Positions 33,550 to 42,633 are shown, numbered from the stretch's first letter. The stretch: 64,000 nt of DNA from Cohnella caldifontis (GCF_029360585.1 NZ_JAQZSJ010000003.1:310001-374000), one strand, 5' to 3'. The notes: a model not told the origin generated them from the letters alone. A program made the numbers and translations.

Positions 33550-34380
33550 ATGAAACGGAAGACGGCGATTCTTTTGGTTACGGCGGCGGGACTGCTGGCG
33601 ACTTCGGCGGCGGCGAACGCTTCCGGACTGACTTCCAAAGTGAGCGGGTTGCTCCGCAAAGACGTGGTCGTATCCATAGACGGAACCGAGACCGGCATTC
33701 AGCCCGTGTTCATCGACGGCAAGGCGTACTTGCCGGCGCGGGAAGCCGCGGATGCGCTCGGATACCGGCTGACGTGGAGCGAAGGGGAAGGGGGCAAGCA
33801 GATCATCCTCGAAGACGAAGCCGATTTCGCCCTGGCGTCCGGCATTATCGCTAGCATCAAGAAGGACGAGGACGGCAGCGTGACGATCGAGTTCCTCGGC
33901 AGGTCGCAAGGAGCCGGCAACTGGATCATGTTCAAGGCAGACGGCAAATCCGAAATCGCGGACGAAAACGGCGAAAAGCGGAAGCTTGACGATTTGAAGG
34001 AAGGGCAGCGCATTACCGTCGAGTACGGCCCGGCCGTTGCCTTGAGCTTCCCGCCCCAAGCGTACGCGAACAAAATCACCGTCGGCACGCAACGGTTCAT
34101 TCGGGAAGAAGCCGTCGGCGACGTCAACGTCACCGACGAAGGCGTCCGGGTATCTTTCGGATCGGGCGAAGGCGCCGCCTATAAGCCGGACCTGGTGCTG
34201 AACGCGGGCAAGGAGTCGGCGATCGTCAACGCGCAGGGCCAATCCCTCGAGTGGTCGGACCTGAAGAAAGGCATGAAAATCCGCGCCTACTACGGCCCGG
34301 TCGTGACGAAGAGCATCCCGCCGCAGTCTCCGATCGACACGATCGTCGTACTGGACGAAGTGAAGGCGGAGCAAAAATAA
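33550..34380 (+). CDS. Secreted protein with copper-amine-oxidase-N-like stalk domain
   Basis: A protein of 276 residues starting at ATG 33550. A signal peptide (MKRKTAILLVTAAGLLATSA, cleavage near ANA) is followed by a beta domain of the copper amine oxidase N type (DGKAYLPAREAADALGYRLTW, about 57-77), which Paenibacillaceae use as a stalk-like module. The rest is two related beta regions (LKEGQRITVEYGPAVALSFPP and LKKGMKIRAYYGPVVTKSIPP), suggesting an internal duplication. No catalytic motif is seen. A terminator follows. Confidence 0.75.
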   Translation: MKRKTAILLVTAAGLLATSAAANASGLTSKVSGLLRKDVVVSIDGTETGIQPVFIDGKAYLPAREAADALGYRLTWSEGEGGKQIILEDEADFALASGIIASIKKDEDGSVTIEFLGRSQGAGNWIMFKADGKSEIADENGEKRKLDDLKEGQRITVEYGPAVALSFPPQAYANKITVGTQRFIREEAVGDVNVTDEGVRVSFGSGEGAAYKPDLVLNAGKESAIVNAQGQSLEWSDLKKGMKIRAYYGPVVTKSIPPQSPIDTIVVLDEVKAEQK

Positions 34381-34401
34381 AAAGTATAAGTCACGGCGAG
34401 A

Positions 34402-34426
34402 CGAGCGGCCTTCGGGCCGCTTTTTC
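34402..34426 (+). terminator. Terminator after the stalk-domain protein gene
   Basis: GAGCGGCC-TTCG-GGCCGC followed by TTTTT. Confidence 0.9.
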
Positions 34427-34466
34427 CATCTTGTCCGCACGCGCGAACCCCGCCGAAACCCCGGCC

Positions 34467-35210
34467 CTAGCCGCCGGGGTTTTGCCGTTTTTGGATTTTC
34501 GACGGATTGTTGATTTTGTAAGGCACCGGATGCTTCGACAGCTTCTTGGCGATGATCTTCGCTTCGAACTCGATCGTGTCCCCGACGGCCAGCTCCAGCT
34601 TCTTCAGCGTGGCGCTGTGGCTGGACCAGGCTTCCCCGACCTCGATTGCCGGATCGACGATCGCGACGGATTCATAAATGACGACCTCGTCTTCCGTTTC
34701 CGTGAAGGGGTTAGGCACGGTCGTGAATTCCTTGACGGTCCCGATCATGCCGACTTTATCCTCGGGCAGCTCGAGCTTGGGCGCGCGGCCTTTCTTCTCT
34801 TTGGCTTTCGGCGGCTCTTTCGCCGAGGGAGCTTCGGTCGTTGGAGCGTCCGTCTCGACCGCCGCCTTCACGACCTCCGGCTCCTCCGCGGCGGCCGGAG
34901 CTTCCGTCTCCGCAGGCTCGTCCGAAGCGGCGGCTGACCGCTGGTTGAAGGCGGACGATTGCATCTCCTTCAGGTAGGAGGGATGGATGCAGTGCTTCTG
35001 CCCGTTCTCGAACGCGATGACCGCCGTGACCGGATCGACATATCCGACGATGCTGCAGGTCAACAACATGCGGTTGCCTTTGTAGAGGAACGTTTTCGCT
35101 TTCGCCGCTTTCTCGGAGAGCAGTCCCCATTCTTTGCATTTCTCGAGCTGCGCCGCCTCGTTTTCGAATTCCGCGTACGATTCCGGTTCGATCGCGAACG
35201 TGTAGGCCAT
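34467..35210 (-). CDS. Conserved hypothetical protein with acidic/Ala-rich linker
   Basis: A protein of 247 residues. The start at 35210 follows AAAGGCGG; the open frame runs 67 codons further upstream without a ribosome site and is treated as non-coding. An N-terminal region (about 1-95, MAYTFAIEPESYAEFENEAAQ) and a C-terminal region (about 155-247, DKVGMIGTVKEFTTVPNPFTETEDEVVIYE) are joined by an Ala/Glu/Pro-rich linker. There is no signal peptide. Domain identity not recognised. It is convergent with the stalk-domain gene and divergent from prfA. Confidence 0.65.
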   Translation of the reverse strand: MAYTFAIEPESYAEFENEAAQLEKCKEWGLLSEKAAKAKTFLYKGNRMLLTCSIVGYVDPVTAVIAFENGQKHCIHPSYLKEMQSSAFNQRSAAASDEPAETEAPAAAEEPEVVKAAVETDAPTTEAPSAKEPPKAKEKKGRAPKLELPEDKVGMIGTVKEFTTVPNPFTETEDEVVIYESVAIVDPAIEVGEAWSSHSATLKKLELAVGDTIEFEAKIIAKKLSKHPVPYKINNPSKIQKRQNPGG

Positions 35211-35427
35211 GTCCGTTCCGCCTTTCTTTTTTAAAGAGATCTTACCATTTTGCGGCGATGGCGTTGAAGCTTTATTTTCTTTCGCGCTGACGCGTTCACC
35301 CACGAGTCGGGACGTTTTGCGTTCGGCCTCGAGCTGCCGCTGAACGGTCCGGACGGCGCGCTCGAACGATGACGCCTCCACTGGAGCGCGCGGTAAAACG
35401 GCAGCTCGCACCGGACTTGCGGCGGTG

Positions 35428-35436
35428 TGCTATAAT
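35428..35436 (+). promoter_or_regulatory. Extended -10 promoter of prfA
   Basis: TGCTATAAT, about 60 bp before the prfA start. Confidence 0.6.
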
Positions 35437-35497
35437 AGAGTGTGCAACAGCCGCGTCTTTCCTAAGAGATCGGCAAACTAACGGAGGTTGAGGAGAG

Positions 35498-36571
35498 GTG
35501 CTGGACCGTCTGCAAGCGTTGGCGGATCGCTACGAGAAACTGAGCGAGCTGCTGTGCGACCCCGACGTGGTGAACGATGCCGCTCGGCTGCGCGCGTATG
35601 CCAAAGAACAAGCGGGCCTGGAGGAAGCGTACCAGGGCTATACGGAATATAAATCGGTGCTGGACCAGCTGGCAGGCGCCAAAGCGATGCTCGAAGAGAA
35701 GCTGGACGACGAAATGCGCGAGATGGTCAAAATGGAAATCGGCGAGCTGGAAGAACGGAAGACGGAGCTCGAGGACCGGATCCGCATCCTGCTGCTGCCC
35801 AAGGACCCCAACGACGGCAAGAACGTCATCGTGGAAATCCGGGGCGCAGCGGGCGGAGAAGAAGCGAACTTGTTCGCGGCCGACCTGTACCGGATGTACG
35901 CCAAATACGCGGACAGCCAGGGCTGGCGCATCGAGATGCTGGAAGCGAACGTCAGCGATCTCGGCGGCTTCAAGGAAGTGATCTTCTCGGTCAGCGGCCC
36001 GGACGCCTACCGCAAGCTGAAGTACGAGAGCGGGGCGCACCGCGTGCAGCGGGTGCCGGAGACGGAATCCGGCGGGCGGATCCATACGTCCACGTCCACC
36101 GTCGTCGTCATGCCCGAGGCGGAGGAAGTCGACATCGAGATTCTCGACAAGGACATCCGCGTGGATACGTTCTGCTCCAGCGGCGCCGGCGGCCAGTCGG
36201 TCAATACGACCAAATCGGCCGTGCGGGTGACGCACATTCCGACCGGCATCGTCGCGACGTGCCAGGACGGCAAATCGCAGAACGACAACAAGGCCAAGGC
36301 GCTGCAGGTGCTGCGCGCCCGGATCATGGACATGAAACTGCAGGAAGAAGAAGCCAAATACGCCGGCGAGCGCCGCGAGAAAGTCGGGACCGGCGACCGC
36401 AGCGAGCGGATCCGCACGTACAATTTCCCGCAGAGCCGGGTCACCGACCATCGGATCGGGCTGACCCTGCATCGGCTGGACGCCGTGCTGAACGGCGACA
36501 TGGAGGAAATCGTGCAGTCGCTGACGCTGGCCGAACAGACGGAAATGCTGGCGCGCGAGAACATCGGGTAA
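35498..36571 (+). CDS. prfA: Peptide chain release factor 1
   Basis: A protein of 357 residues starting at GTG 35498. It reads UAA and UAG stop codons and triggers peptide release. The catalytic GGQ loop ([17 protein letters not shown], about 227-243) is clear. The codon-recognition loop should be PxT-like; the region around residues 185-190 reads [11 protein letters not shown], with PET in place of PAT or PVT. The next gene encodes PrmC, which methylates the GGQ glutamine; that pairing is standard. The spacing to prmC is 71 bp. Confidence 0.97.
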   Translation: MLDRLQALADRYEKLSELLCDPDVVNDAARLRAYAKEQAGLEEAYQGYTEYKSVLDQLAGAKAMLEEKLDDEMREMVKMEIGELEERKTELEDRIRILLLPKDPNDGKNVIVEIRGAAGGEEANLFAADLYRMYAKYADSQGWRIEMLEANVSDLGGFKEVIFSVSGPDAYRKLKYESGAHRVQRVPETESGGRIHTSTSTVVVMPEAEEVDIEILDKDIRVDTFCSSGAGGQSVNTTKSAVRVTHIPTGIVATCQDGKSQNDNKAKALQVLRARIMDMKLQEEEAKYAGERREKVGTGDRSERIRTYNFPQSRVTDHRIGLTLHRLDAVLNGDMEEIVQSLTLAEQTEMLARENIG

Positions 36572-36642
36572 CGCGTAAGGCTCGTATGGGTTTGGCTGCG
36601 GATCGAATCGCGGCAATCGGAAAATGGCAGGAGGCGCCCGCG

Positions 36643-37593
36643 TTGAATCGAAACGGGTCGGGAGCGGCGACGCTCCGGGACGCTTGGAATCAAGGAACGG
36701 CGAGTTTGGAACGGGCGGGGATCGAAGAAGCGGCCGCGGACGCGGAGCTTCTTCTTTTGCATTTGCTGGGCAAGAGCAAAGCGGAGCTGCTGCGCGACTG
36801 GCGCGAGCCTTGGCCGGGTGACGCGGAGCTTGCGGCGGCTTGGGAGACCATGCTGCGGCGCCGCGCTTCGGGGGAGCCGGTGCAGTATATCGTCGGATCG
36901 CAGGGCTTCTTCGGACGGGAGTTCGAGGTGAGTCCCGCCGTGCTCATTCCGCGGCCGGAGACTGAGCTGCTGGCGGAAGCGGTGCTGGCGGCCGGTGATC
37001 GGCTGTGGCCGCACGCCTCCGGAGCAAGCGGCAGGACCGAACGCATGGAGGCTGGCCGAACGTCCGGGGCGGTGCCGCACGTGCTGGACGTGGGCACCGG
37101 GAGCGGCGCCTTGGCCGTGACGCTGGCGGCGGAGAGGCCGGCCTGGCGGGTGACGGCCAGCGATTTGTCCGCGGACGCGCTGGCCTTGGCCGGGCGGAAC
37201 GCGGAACGATTGGGCGCGGGCGAACGGATTCGATTCGTGCGGGGAGACCTGCTGGAGCCGTTCTTGGCGGCGGCCGGCGGCGAGCCCATCGACATCCTCG
37301 TGTCCAACCCTCCGTATATCCGGACGGACGAGCTGGCCGGCCTGCAGCGGGAAGTCCGGGATTACGAGCCTCGGCTCGCGCTGGACGGCGGAGACGACGG
37401 GCTGGCGCCCTACCGCCGGATGGCGGGCCAATTGGGGCAGCTGCCTCGGCTCCCCCGGGTCGTCGCCTGGGAAGTCGGCGCGGGCCAAGCGGAGGACGTC
37501 GCGGAGCTGCTTCGGGCGGCTGCCGAATGGGCCGAAATCCGGTATGTCCAGGATTATGCCGGCATCCGCCGGCATGTGCTGGCGGTTCGATAA
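36643..37593 (+). CDS. prmC: Release factor glutamine N5-methyltransferase
   Basis: A protein of 316 residues. TTG 36643 is chosen because GGCAGGAGG lies 8 bp upstream and the family's N-terminus (TLRDAWNQGTASLERAGIEEAAADAELLLLHLLG) starts there; ATG 36586 is a longer alternative. The SAM-binding motif LDVGTGSGALAV and the substrate-glutamine motif NPPYI are both present. It methylates the GGQ glutamine of release factors. An inserted Ala/Gly/Arg-rich stretch (about residues 127-145) lengthens it compared with typical 280-290-residue members. Confidence 0.92.
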   Translation: MNRNGSGAATLRDAWNQGTASLERAGIEEAAADAELLLLHLLGKSKAELLRDWREPWPGDAELAAAWETMLRRRASGEPVQYIVGSQGFFGREFEVSPAVLIPRPETELLAEAVLAAGDRLWPHASGASGRTERMEAGRTSGAVPHVLDVGTGSGALAVTLAAERPAWRVTASDLSADALALAGRNAERLGAGERIRFVRGDLLEPFLAAAGGEPIDILVSNPPYIRTDELAGLQREVRDYEPRLALDGGDDGLAPYRRMAGQLGQLPRLPRVVAWEVGAGQAEDVAELLRAAAEWAEIRYVQDYAGIRRHVLAVR

Positions 37594-37796
37594 GCGTGCC
37601 GTTTCCGGATACGGGACGAGACCGCGCGGTGCGGCAAATCCGTCGCGGGCGCATGCGATTGACGGGCCGAGTTTCCGTCATGTCGAACCGAATAGGTAAA
37701 TTGCTAGGTTTATAGATTCGCCGAGTGGACATACTGATGGCTAAGACGTTCCGGAACGCATAGCGCGCCGACGGGTGCGACAAGGAGAAGATCCCT

Positions 37797-38591
37797 ATGC
37801 GGCGTCTCGGCCATCATTTTCCTTTCTTCCTTTCCTATCGGTTTTCTTTCGCTCGACTGACCAAGCTGTTTCTGGCTTATTTGATCCTGATCGCCGGTTT
37901 GTCGGCCGTTAACGGCAAGACGGCGTCCGCTTTCGAAGACGAAGGGGATATCATTCCGGCGGATGCCATCCGCATCCGCATCCTCGCGAACTCCGACTCC
38001 GACTTCGACCAGCAAGTGAAGCGGAGCGTGCGGGACCGGGTGGAGAGAGAGATCGTCTCCTGGGGCCCCATGCCCGGCAGCCATGACGAAGCCCGCGCCT
38101 TCATCGCCTCCCATCTGGACGATGTGCAGGCCGTTGCCGACGCCGCTTTGGCCGAATGGAGCGTGCCTTACGGCGCGAAAGTGGAATTGAACAAGGTTCC
38201 TTTTCCGGATAAAACGTTCGAAGGTCATACCTATACGGCCGGAGAATACGAAGCGCTCCGGATCTCCCTAGGGGGAGGGACGGGCGCGAACTGGTGGTGC
38301 GTGCTGTTTCCGCCTCTGTGCCTGACGGCGGCGACGGCATCGGAAGAACCTGCGGCGGAGAAGGCGGCCGCGGAGAAGGCGAGCGGCAAAGCCGGGGGTG
38401 CTGCCGCGGAAAAGACTTCCGCCCAAGCGTCCAAAGGCGCGGTCGCCGAGAAAACCGGCGGGAAAGCCGGCGGACAAGCGTCTCGCGTTATCGGCGTCAA
38501 GGAGGACGGCAGCAGGAAACCGCAGCCGAAGTTTTTCCTGGGGGAGTTGCTGGGCAAGCTCGGCAAGTTTCTGAAGTCGCTGTTCTCATAA
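37797..38591 (+). CDS. spoIIR: Stage II sporulation protein R
   Basis: A protein of 264 residues. ATG 37797 follows AAGGAG. One N-terminal membrane/signal segment (about 22-40) precedes the SpoIIR domain (IRIRILANSDSDFDQQVKRSVRDRV, about 59-83; GHTYTAGEYEALRISLGGGTGANWWCVLFPPLC). The secreted protein made in the forespore triggers SpoIIGA to process pro-sigma-E in the mother cell. The C-terminal Ala/Lys/Glu-rich stretch (about 185-235) is unusual in composition. No sigma-F promoter could be assigned with confidence in the 203-bp gap upstream. Confidence 0.93.
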   Translation: MRRLGHHFPFFLSYRFSFARLTKLFLAYLILIAGLSAVNGKTASAFEDEGDIIPADAIRIRILANSDSDFDQQVKRSVRDRVEREIVSWGPMPGSHDEARAFIASHLDDVQAVADAALAEWSVPYGAKVELNKVPFPDKTFEGHTYTAGEYEALRISLGGGTGANWWCVLFPPLCLTAATASEEPAAEKAAAEKASGKAGGAAAEKTSAQASKGAVAEKTGGKAGGQASRVIGVKEDGSRKPQPKFFLGELLGKLGKFLKSLFS

Positions 38592-38613
38592 GGACGGCTG
38601 AAGCGGAAAATTA

Positions 38614-38622
38614 TGCTATAAT
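38614..38622 (+). promoter_or_regulatory. Extended -10 promoter of sua5
   Basis: TGCTATAAT, 63 bp before the sua5 start, in the gap after spoIIR. Confidence 0.6.
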
Positions 38623-38685
38623 GTCCCACGAAGATCAGAATACGGCGACCCGGGAAGACGATTCCCGACGGGAGCCGACGCAAGG

Positions 38686-39786
38686 ATGGAACGCGAAACC
38701 ATGACCTCGACCCGATACTGGCCGGCGGCCGATAAAGAAGCCGGCCTTCAGGAAGCCGCCGCGGCGCTCGCCGCAGGCGGCGTCGTCGCTTTCCCGACGG
38801 AAACCGTATACGGCTTGGGAGCCGACGCCCGGAACACCGCCGCCGTCCGGCGGATCTTCGAGGCGAAAGGCCGCCCGGCGGACAATCCGCTGATCGTGCA
38901 CGTAGCGTCCGAAGAGTCGCTGCCCGCGCTGACCGAGCGGGTGAACGAGATCGAGCGCCGGCTGATCGCGGCGTTCTGGCCCGGGCCGCTGACGCTGGTG
39001 CTCCCCGTAAAGCCGGGAGCCGTGTCCCCGCTGGTGACGGCAGGGCTGGACACGGTGGGGATCCGCATGCCCGACCACGATACCGCGCTCCGCTTAATCG
39101 CGGAATCCGGCTGCCCCCTCGCCGCTCCCAGCGCGAACCGCTCCGGCCGCCCGAGTCCGACGACCGCCGGGCATGTCCTGGAGGATCTGGAAGGCCGCAT
39201 CGACGGCGTGGTGGACGGAGGTTCGACCGGGGTCGGACTGGAATCCACGGTCGTACGGGTGCTTGGGAACACCGTGCATATTTTGCGGCCGGGCGGCGTG
39301 ACCCCGGAACGGCTGCAGGCCGCCGCGGGCCCGTCCGTCCGGGTCGAAGGAACGGCGTCTCCGGCCGGCGGGGGCGCCCCTGCCCCCGCAACGCAAGATG
39401 ACGACCGGCCGCGCTCCCCCGGCGTCAAGTACACGCATTACGCCCCCCGGGGCGAAATGCTGCTGATCGCCGGGGACGAACCGGAACGGCTCGTCGAAGC
39501 CGTACGGCTCCGTTCGGCGGAGGCCCGCCGGCAAGGCCGCAGAGTGGGCATTCTTTCTTGTTCGGAGCATGTCAGCCGATATGAAGGCGCGGCGGACGAA
39601 GTGTTCGACTGCGGCCCGCGGTTTTCGCCCGAGGTCGCGGCCCGGCGGCTCTATGCGATTTTGCGCGAATGCGACCGGCTCGGGCTTGCGACGATCCTCG
39701 CGGAGAGTTTTCCGGAAGCCGGCATCGGCGCCGCTTTGATGAACCGCATGCGCAAAGCAGCCGGAGGCCGGGAGATCACCGCGTAA
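38686..39786 (+). CDS. L-threonylcarbamoyladenylate synthase (Sua5/YwlC)
   Basis: A protein of 366 residues, the long two-domain form. The YrdC domain (about 1-210) shows AFPTETVYGLGADA, KGRPADNPLIVHV and CPLAAPSANRSGRPSPT; the C-terminal Sua5 domain (about 245-366) closes over the active site (SPGVKYTHYAPRGEM). It makes threonylcarbamoyl-AMP from threonine, bicarbonate and ATP for t6A at position 37 of ANN-decoding tRNAs. The start could also be the ATG five codons in (38701). Gene order with spoIIR and mntP matches Bacillus. Confidence 0.95.
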   Translation: MERETMTSTRYWPAADKEAGLQEAAAALAAGGVVAFPTETVYGLGADARNTAAVRRIFEAKGRPADNPLIVHVASEESLPALTERVNEIERRLIAAFWPGPLTLVLPVKPGAVSPLVTAGLDTVGIRMPDHDTALRLIAESGCPLAAPSANRSGRPSPTTAGHVLEDLEGRIDGVVDGGSTGVGLESTVVRVLGNTVHILRPGGVTPERLQAAAGPSVRVEGTASPAGGGAPAPATQDDDRPRSPGVKYTHYAPRGEMLLIAGDEPERLVEAVRLRSAEARRQGRRVGILSCSEHVSRYEGAADEVFDCGPRFSPEVAARRLYAILRECDRLGLATILAESFPEAGIGAALMNRMRKAAGGREITA

Positions 39787-39928
39787 GCGCCCCCCTCGTC
39801 CGCCAGCCGGTCCGAGTTCCGCCGCCGAGCCGCACCCGCGGCTCCCCCTCGCCTACGGCTTGACCCGCGGAAGGGTCATGTTCCCCGTCTTGTCCGCATA
39901 TGCTCAGAAAAGAGCGTTGGCGGATTAC

Positions 39929-39965
39929 GAAGCCTTGCGGAGGCGTGCAGCCCCCGCAAGGCTTC
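39929..39965 (+). promoter_or_regulatory. 12-bp hairpin in the mntP leader
   Basis: GAAGCCTTGCGG (39929-39940) pairs exactly with CCGCAAGGCTTC (39954-39965), ending five bases before the mntP ribosome site (GGGAGGGG). No T-run follows. It could terminate weakly or mask/expose translation initiation. It does not match the yybP-ykoY manganese riboswitch. Confidence 0.5.
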
Positions 39966-39981
39966 TCTGGGAGGGGAAGCT

Positions 39982-40542
39982 ATGTTGGAAATGTCCGCGG
40001 CCGCCGGCCATATGCTCGCCGTGCTGTTGATGGCGGTTGCGCTGGGCATGGACGCATTCTCGCTCGGCATCGGCATCGGGATGAGGGGAGTTCGGCTCCT
40101 GGACGTGCTCAAGCTGGGGTCCGTCATCGCGCTGTTCCACGTGCTGATGCCGCTGGCCGGCATGGCGACGGGACAATACGTGAGCGGGCTGCTGGGCGGA
40201 GTGGCGACGTCGGCGGCCGGGGCGCTGCTGCTGCTTCTCGGCGGACATATGGTTTACAGCTCCTTGCGGGGGGAACAAGTCGGATCGTTCGACCACCGCA
40301 CCTTATGGGGGTTGCTCGTTTTTTCGCTCAGCGTCAGCATCGATTCGTTTTCGGTCGGGGTGTCGCTCGGCATGTTTTCCGGATCCGTGATGTTCACGGT
40401 CCTGCTGTTCGGCTTGTTCGGCGGGCTGATGAGCGTGCTCGGCCTGCTCCTCGGGCGGCGCGTGAGCCGGTCCCTGGGCGGTTACGGCGAGGCGTTCGGC
40501 GGGGCGATCCTGTTCGCGTTCGGATTGCTGTTTCTATTTTGA
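39982..40542 (+). CDS. mntP: Manganese efflux pump MntP
   Basis: A protein of 186 residues with six hydrophobic segments. The two inverted half motifs of the family are visible, each with a membrane aspartate: VALGMDAFSLGIGIGMRG (about 18-35) and SVSIDSFSVGVSLGMF (about 118-133). It exports Mn2+ across the cytoplasmic membrane. It lies in the Bacillus-conserved position between sua5 and ywlE. Start ATG 39982 follows GGGAGGGG. A strong leader hairpin immediately upstream may regulate it. Confidence 0.93.
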   Translation: MLEMSAAAGHMLAVLLMAVALGMDAFSLGIGIGMRGVRLLDVLKLGSVIALFHVLMPLAGMATGQYVSGLLGGVATSAAGALLLLLGGHMVYSSLRGEQVGSFDHRTLWGLLVFSLSVSIDSFSVGVSLGMFSGSVMFTVLLFGLFGGLMSVLGLLLGRRVSRSLGGYGEAFGGAILFAFGLLFLF

Positions 40543-40587
40543 ACGAACGTGATAAGATAACGTATATACGACGGAAGGGGGGATTCC

Positions 40588-41181
40588 ATGCGCACCGTTC
40601 TTCTCGTATGTACGGGCAACACCTGCCGCAGCCCGATGGCCGAAGCCATGCTGCGGGAATTGGCCGGGCAGTCGAACCTTTCGATCGAAATCCGTTCGGC
40701 CGGGGTTGGCGCGATGGACGGCGTTCCCGTGTCGCCTCATGCCGCGGAAGTGCTTCGGCGCAAAAAACTGCCCGTCCCCGGCCCGTCCAAAGCGCTGACC
40801 GGCGAGCACGTCGCCTGGGCCGATCTGATTTTGGCCATGACGTCCTCCCACAAGCGGGCCATCATCCAGCACTTTCCCGATGCCGCCGACAAAACCTACA
40901 CGCTGAAGGAATACGCGTATTTGGACGACGAGCTGAGTCAGGATTTGCTGGAGGCCGAAAGGTTGTATACGGAATGGCAAATCCGGCGGGCGACGGGCGG
41001 GCGGCTGGACGATTCGGACCGGGCGCGGCTGGAGGAGCTGCAGAAGCGGCTGCCCGATTTCGACATCGCCGATCCGTACGGCGGACCGTTAGACCTTTAC
41101 GAGCAAAGCGCGGCCGAAATCCGGGAAGCCCTTAAACGGGTGATCGGACGGCTGGGCGGCGCGGGCAAGGCGGAAACGTGA
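40588..41181 (+). CDS. ywlE: Protein arginine phosphatase (YwlE type low-molecular-weight phosphatase)
   Basis: A protein of 197 residues. The phosphatase loop CTGNTCRS starts at residue 8, with nucleophile Cys 8 and Arg 14; Thr 12 in the loop is the residue that selects phosphoarginine in YwlE. The general-acid Asp is in DIADPYGG (about residue 160). It reverses McsB arginine phosphorylation, which marks proteins for ClpCP. It is longer than the 150-residue family norm because of an insertion at about 110-150 (LDDELSQDLLEAERLYTEW). Start ATG 40588 follows GGAAGGGGGG. Confidence 0.9.
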   Translation: MRTVLLVCTGNTCRSPMAEAMLRELAGQSNLSIEIRSAGVGAMDGVPVSPHAAEVLRRKKLPVPGPSKALTGEHVAWADLILAMTSSHKRAIIQHFPDAADKTYTLKEYAYLDDELSQDLLEAERLYTEWQIRRATGGRLDDSDRARLEELQKRLPDFDIADPYGGPLDLYEQSAAEIREALKRVIGRLGGAGKAET

Positions 41182-41210
41182 TTGATTTTTGGCCGCCTCT
41201 CGGGTATGAT
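41182..41210 (+). promoter_or_regulatory. Sigma-A promoter of the ZTP riboswitch operon
   Basis: TTGATT at 41182-41187, 17 bp, TATGAT at 41205-41210. The transcript would start about ten bases before the aptamer. Confidence 0.75.
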
Positions 41211-41227
41211 GAACGTACAACTTAACG

Positions 41228-41300
41228 TTCCGATGTGACTGGCGACGCGAAGTGGGTGGAACCACGGGGGAGCATCGGAATGACGGCCGGTCGCCTGGGC
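41228..41300 (+). promoter_or_regulatory. ZTP/ZMP riboswitch (pfl motif) aptamer
   Basis: P1 pairs TTCCGATG (41228-41235) with CATCGGAA (41273-41280). It encloses the conserved TGACTGGCG and a stem ending in CCACGGGGGAGC. The downstream conserved block CGCCTGGGC (41292-41300) makes the pseudoknot. These are the hallmarks of the motif that senses the purine/one-carbon intermediate ZMP or ZTP. It governs rpiB-ywlG-glyA; glyA is a classic member of its regulon. Confidence 0.92.
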
Positions 41301-41302
41301 GA

Positions 41303-41339
41303 AGAGCAGTGCGCTTACGATGCGCGCGTGCTCTTTTTT
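41303..41339 (+). terminator. Terminator of the ZTP riboswitch expression platform
   Basis: AGAGCA(G)TGCGC pairs with GCGCGTGCTCT with one bulged G, followed by TTTTTT at 41334-41339. It starts directly after the aptamer's last conserved bases, so ligand binding should prevent it. Confidence 0.88.
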
Positions 41340-41477
41340 GTCTTTTTCGGCAAGAAAATCGTCGGGCAAAGGAGGAATGGGGAGGCCGGGGTTCGGCCCG
41401 GCGGCGTCCGTCCGGACTGTTTGGCCAAGGGGAATTCAGGTATAATACCTGGTGACCGTTACAAGGAGGTTTCATCC

Positions 41478-41936
41478 ATGAAAATCGCCATCGGAGCCGA
41501 TCATGCCGGCTATCGTTTGAAAGACGTCATCGTTCCGCTGCTGCACAAGCTCGGCCATGAAGTGTCCGACGTGGGCTGCGACTGCGCGGATTCCGTCGAT
41601 TATCCCGACTATGCGATCCCGGTTTGCGACATGGTCGTGAAAGGCGAAGCGGAGCGCGGCATCCTCATTTGCGGAACGGGCATCGGCATGTCGATCGCGG
41701 CCAACAAGACCCCCGGCATCCGATGCGCGCTCGTGCACGATCTGTTTTCGGCGAAAGCGACGCGGGAGCACAACGACACGAACGTGCTGGCCATGGGGGA
41801 GCGGGTCATCGGACCCGGCTTGGCCGAGGAGATCGTCAAGGTGTGGCTGGAAACGCCTTTCTCCGGAGGAGAACGGCATCAGAACCGCATCCGCAAGGTC
41901 ATGGAATTGGAAGATAAACAAGCGCTGCATCCGTAA
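41478..41936 (+). CDS. rpiB: Ribose 5-phosphate isomerase B
   Basis: A protein of 152 residues. Start ATG 41478 follows AAGGAGG; the frame is open back into the riboswitch but that part is untranslated. Family motifs are GADHAGYRLKD (6-16), a cysteine-bearing GILICGTGIGMSIAANK with the catalytic Cys, and EHNDTNVLAMGERVIG. It interconverts ribose 5-phosphate and ribulose 5-phosphate. First gene behind the ZTP riboswitch, which ties pentose supply to purine synthesis. Confidence 0.95.
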   Translation: MKIAIGADHAGYRLKDVIVPLLHKLGHEVSDVGCDCADSVDYPDYAIPVCDMVVKGEAERGILICGTGIGMSIAANKTPGIRCALVHDLFSAKATREHNDTNVLAMGERVIGPGLAEEIVKVWLETPFSGGERHQNRIRKVMELEDKQALHP

Positions 41937-41979
41937 CCGCTTCTTGTCCGCATCCGAGTCCGGGAGGTGTTAGGCGGAA

Positions 41980-42564
41980 ATGGAGGAAGCTTCCGTTGGG
42001 ATTGCCGATCAGGTGGAGCGGATTTTAAGCGAGCTCGCCGAAGCCGGCAGCCTTCGCGCCGGTAGTCTGGTCGTGTTCGGCGTCAGCACGAGCGAGGTGC
42101 TGGGCCGGCGCATCGGCACGGCAGGCACGGAACCGCCGGCGGCTCAGATCTACGAAGGAGCGGAAAGGGTACGCCGGCGGATCGGCATCGAAACGCTGTG
42201 GCAGTGCTGCGAGCATCTGAACCGGGCTTTGGTCGCGGAGCGAGCGCTGGCGGAAGCGAAGGGCTGGACCGTCGTTTCCGCGGTGCCGGTACCGAAAGCC
42301 GGCGGCTCGATGGCCGCTTATGCCTACCGGCAGCTGAAAGATCCTTGCCTCGTGGAGGCCGTGCAGGCGCATGCCGGCGTGGATATCGGGGAGACGATGA
42401 TCGGGATGCACCTGCGTCCCGTAGCCGTTCCGTTCCGGCCGCAGATTCGGTGGATCGGGGAAGCCCGCGTGAATGCGGCGTACACCCGGCCGAAGCTGAT
42501 CGGCGGCGCGAGGGCCGTTTACGAGCTCCCGCAGCAGAACGCCCCGAGCGGAACTTGCGAATAA
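41980..42564 (+). CDS. ywlG: YwlG family protein (TIGR01440/UPF0340)
   Basis: A protein of 194 residues starting at ATG 41980 after GGGAGGTG. Conserved family segments are VFGVSTSEVLGRRIG (about 33-47), WQCCEHLNRALV (about 75-86) and AHAGVDIGETMIGMHLRPVAVP. The function is not established. It always sits between rpiB and glyA in Bacillales and here shares the ZTP-controlled transcript, which hints at a role near folate or purine metabolism (inference). Confidence 0.9.
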   Translation: MEEASVGIADQVERILSELAEAGSLRAGSLVVFGVSTSEVLGRRIGTAGTEPPAAQIYEGAERVRRRIGIETLWQCCEHLNRALVAERALAEAKGWTVVSAVPVPKAGGSMAAYAYRQLKDPCLVEAVQAHAGVDIGETMIGMHLRPVAVPFRPQIRWIGEARVNAAYTRPKLIGGARAVYELPQQNAPSGTCE

Positions 42565-42633
42565 ACGAATCACGAACGTTTTGCCGTTTTCGAAATAGAG
42601 TCGTCCCACAATATCGATCTGGAGGTTACCGTC

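Noticed and set aside
41421-41446. Separate promoter for rpiB (TTGGCC, then TATAAT)
   Set aside because: The spacer is only 14 bp and there is no TG extension, so it is unlikely to compete with the riboswitch promoter at 41182.
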